DNA of 64,000 nucleotides from Salinilacustrithrix flava. GTDB lineage: Bacteria > Actinomycetota > Acidimicrobiia > Acidimicrobiales > Salinilacustritrichaceae. A model generated the notes under the pieces. It saw only the letters and a list, made by a program, of their open reading frames with translations, searched no databases and was not told where the DNA came from. Both the position numbers and the translations under genes were made by a program. Positions 62,938 through 64,000 of the stretch are shown here, piece after piece. Within the stretch, counting starts at the first letter, position 1; the number at the start of each line of letters is the position of its first letter. Location of the stretch: assembly GCF_041228405.1 (NCBI RefSeq), contig NZ_CP133888.1, positions 2,170,001 through 2,234,000 on the forward strand. The letters are read 5' to 3'.

Positions 62938-63665
62938 CGTCCTGCGTCGACGAGAAGAGGCAACCCAAGGTGCATTGAGTCGTGCGCAAGGAGCCCGACC
63001 GGACGGCCGGAGGCCGGCTCCACAAACAGGGCTCAAGACGGCTGTGCCTAGAGCGCTGAAGCGCCGAGTTGCGTGGCTGTCATCGACCGCAGTCTCGTAG
63101 CGGCAGATAGACCAGGTAGGTGCTGACGCAGCGGTTGTGGTGTCCCGGTCGCGAGGTCGCGCGCGCCGGCGTAGACCCGTCCTTGCGCCCGAGCAGGGCA
63201 CGGCAGAGCGCGACGCCGAGACCTCGGTTGGCGCCGGGAAGTTCATGCCACACCGGACCATGTCGTGGAGCAGGTGCGGGTTCGAGCCTGACGGCAACGA
63301 CGCGGCTGCACAGCTGGCGTACTGGAACCTGCGGTCTTCCCCCGGAATCCGTCCGTTAGAGATGCCGGGAGGGATCGACGCTCGTGCTGCTGGTCACCCG
63401 GTACGGCGCCCGGTCGACCACCGCCCGGCGAGTGTGCGAGGCGCACAGCGAAGCGCAGATCCCGCCGGCACGAGGCGGGCCGTCGCGATCGACAGGAGCC
63501 AACGCTTGGAACCGCCAGGGGCGCCGCGCGCGTGAAAACAGAGCACCACTGAGCGAAAAGCGAGCGTGGTCGCCGGCGTGCCCTTCCCTCCGAACGGCCA
63601 AGATTCGGGTAGGGGGCGGAGAATGCCCTTGACGACGGCAGGTCGGCCCTTCACAATGCGATTTC
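62938..63665. other. 728-bp stretch without a supported gene
   Basis: Frames of up to about 130 codons exist on both strands but read as compositionally biased sequence without motif or plausible start. A GGTTCGAGCC at 63279-63288 looks like a tRNA T-loop but lacks the matching stems. I see no convincing gene here; it may be decayed sequence. Confidence 0.45.
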
Positions 63666-64000
63666 GTGGAACGAAACCAAGACTCCACTTTTGACGCATC
63701 GGCGGGGGTCGGAGGGATTGGGGAGTCCGATCCCGTGATCATCACCGAGCAGGCGATCGACTGCCTTCGGGCGCGCGTCGGCGAGCCACAGGCCGGGCCA
63801 ATGCGGGGGGTTCGGCTCGCTTCGACTGATTCTCTCGCCGGCTACTCACGCGGCATCGGTGACCTGAACCTTCTCTATCGCGATGAGGGCTACGCGCAAT
63901 CCTCGAGGTGGAGGGGCCTGATCGGCCACCCGACGTTCCTTCGCTACGTGGGCGACGGGGAGGGTCATCTTGCGGTATCGGAGGGTGATGTCTCGGATCC
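63666..64000 (+). CDS. MaoC/FAS1-like acyl dehydratase, N-terminal part (runs off right edge)
   Basis: An open frame with no stop to the window edge. From about residue 24: VIITEQAIDCLRARVGEP, then GVRLASTDSLAGYSRGIGDLNLLYRDEGYA and RWRGLIGHPTFLRY, the pattern of FAS1-like/MaoC N-terminal dehydratase domains (GIGDxNPLY-type motif and hydrophobic PTFL). Such enzymes hydrate or dehydrate acyl-CoA intermediates. GTG 63666 (CACAAT 8 nt upstream) is taken as start; GTG 63735 is an alternative with GGGAG 9 nt upstream. Confidence 0.7.
   Translation, partial: MERNQDSTFDASAGVGGIGESDPVIITEQAIDCLRARVGEPQAGPMRGVRLASTDSLAGYSRGIGDLNLLYRDEGYAQSSRWRGLIGHPTFLRYVGDGEGHLAVSEGDVSD

Noticed and set aside
63278..63288. 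GGGTTCGAGCC, like a tRNA T-loop
   Set aside because: The flanking bases do not form a T-stem or acceptor stem on either strand, and no D- or anticodon arm fits upstream.
63137..63535. 132-codon frame on the plus strand
   Set aside because: Arginine/proline-rich sequence with no motif, unconvincing start and strong overlap with equally poor frames on the other strand.
57690..63665. A complete known defence system (DISARM, Druantia, Hachiman, BREX or type III R-M)
   Set aside because: Only one intact helicase and fragments are present; no methyltransferase, DUF1998 or HamA-like partner can be seen in the window.

Overview
The window comes from a very G+C-rich actinobacterial chromosome. Class Acidimicrobiia is my best guess. 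I infer this from F420-type LLM oxidoreductases, several FadE/PaaI/TesB/MaoC-type acyl-CoA genes, stand-alone LigD-type polymerase and UvrD2-like helicase genes, and a striking number of leaderless gene starts. No rRNA, tRNA, CRISPR array or intact mobile element was found. Most of the window (about 1-57.7 kb) is compact housekeeping and metabolic sequence on both strands, with many 1-8 bp start/stop overlaps.

Layout. 0-9.9 kb: the 3' end of hrpA, a fructosamine-kinase-like gene, a sterol-desaturase-family membrane enzyme, a YqeY/patatin/amphi-Trp unit, two alpha/beta hydrolases and a membrane protein. 9.9-17.7 kb: a LigD-type polymerase domain, a diacylglycerol-kinase-like protein, an SDR/FluC pair, an aldo/keto reductase, a TesB thioesterase, a D-aminoacylase-type amidohydrolase and a YchJ-like protein. 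17.6-21.5 kb: a serine hydrolase, an ALDH7-type dehydrogenase and a lysine-6-dehydrogenase/saccharopine-dehydrogenase-like gene joined by TGATG overlaps, a probable lysine-catabolic operon. 21.6-28.3 kb: acyl-CoA dehydrogenase, lipoprotein, enoyl-CoA hydratase, DedA, PaaI thioesterase, LLM oxidoreductase and DEAD-box helicase. 28.3-37.8 kb: methyltransferase, NUDIX, RecQ with a C-terminal phosphoribosyltransferase-like tail, HerA-like ATPase, MscS, EamA, an HNH-like protein behind a leaderless uORF, and a membrane protein. 37.8-57.7 kb: fumC, a sucrase/ferredoxin-like protein, GlsB, a UvrD2-like helicase with HRDC, a membrane-anchored three-cupredoxin nitrite-reductase-like enzyme, a cell-wall-anchored 5'-nucleotidase, an AlkA-like glycosylase, SRPBCC, valS, a DUF1707-LiaF-cyclase fusion, cysS, a sigma/anti-sigma fusion and an acyl-CoA dehydrogenase.

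From 57.7 to 63.7 kb the character changes. The sequence is less G+C-rich and less densely coded. It carries a helicase-IV-like gene with a nuclease-like insert and two zinc ribbons, then the C-terminal end of a large restriction-type helicase lying in the same frame as a 5' fragment of a tyrosine recombinase, with one TGA between them. An orphan gene and about 0.7 kb of apparently non-coding sequence follow. I read this as a decayed mobile or defence island between lipid-metabolism genes. A MaoC/FAS1-type dehydratase gene starts at 63.67 kb and runs off the right edge.

Two features recur. First, a TANNNT -10 hexamer lies 6-9 nt before at least 18 annotated start codons plus one 9-codon uORF, implying leaderless transcripts, and this decides several start sites. 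Second, a 40-bp near-perfect palindrome with a GGAACGCGTTCC core sits in two convergent intergenic gaps.
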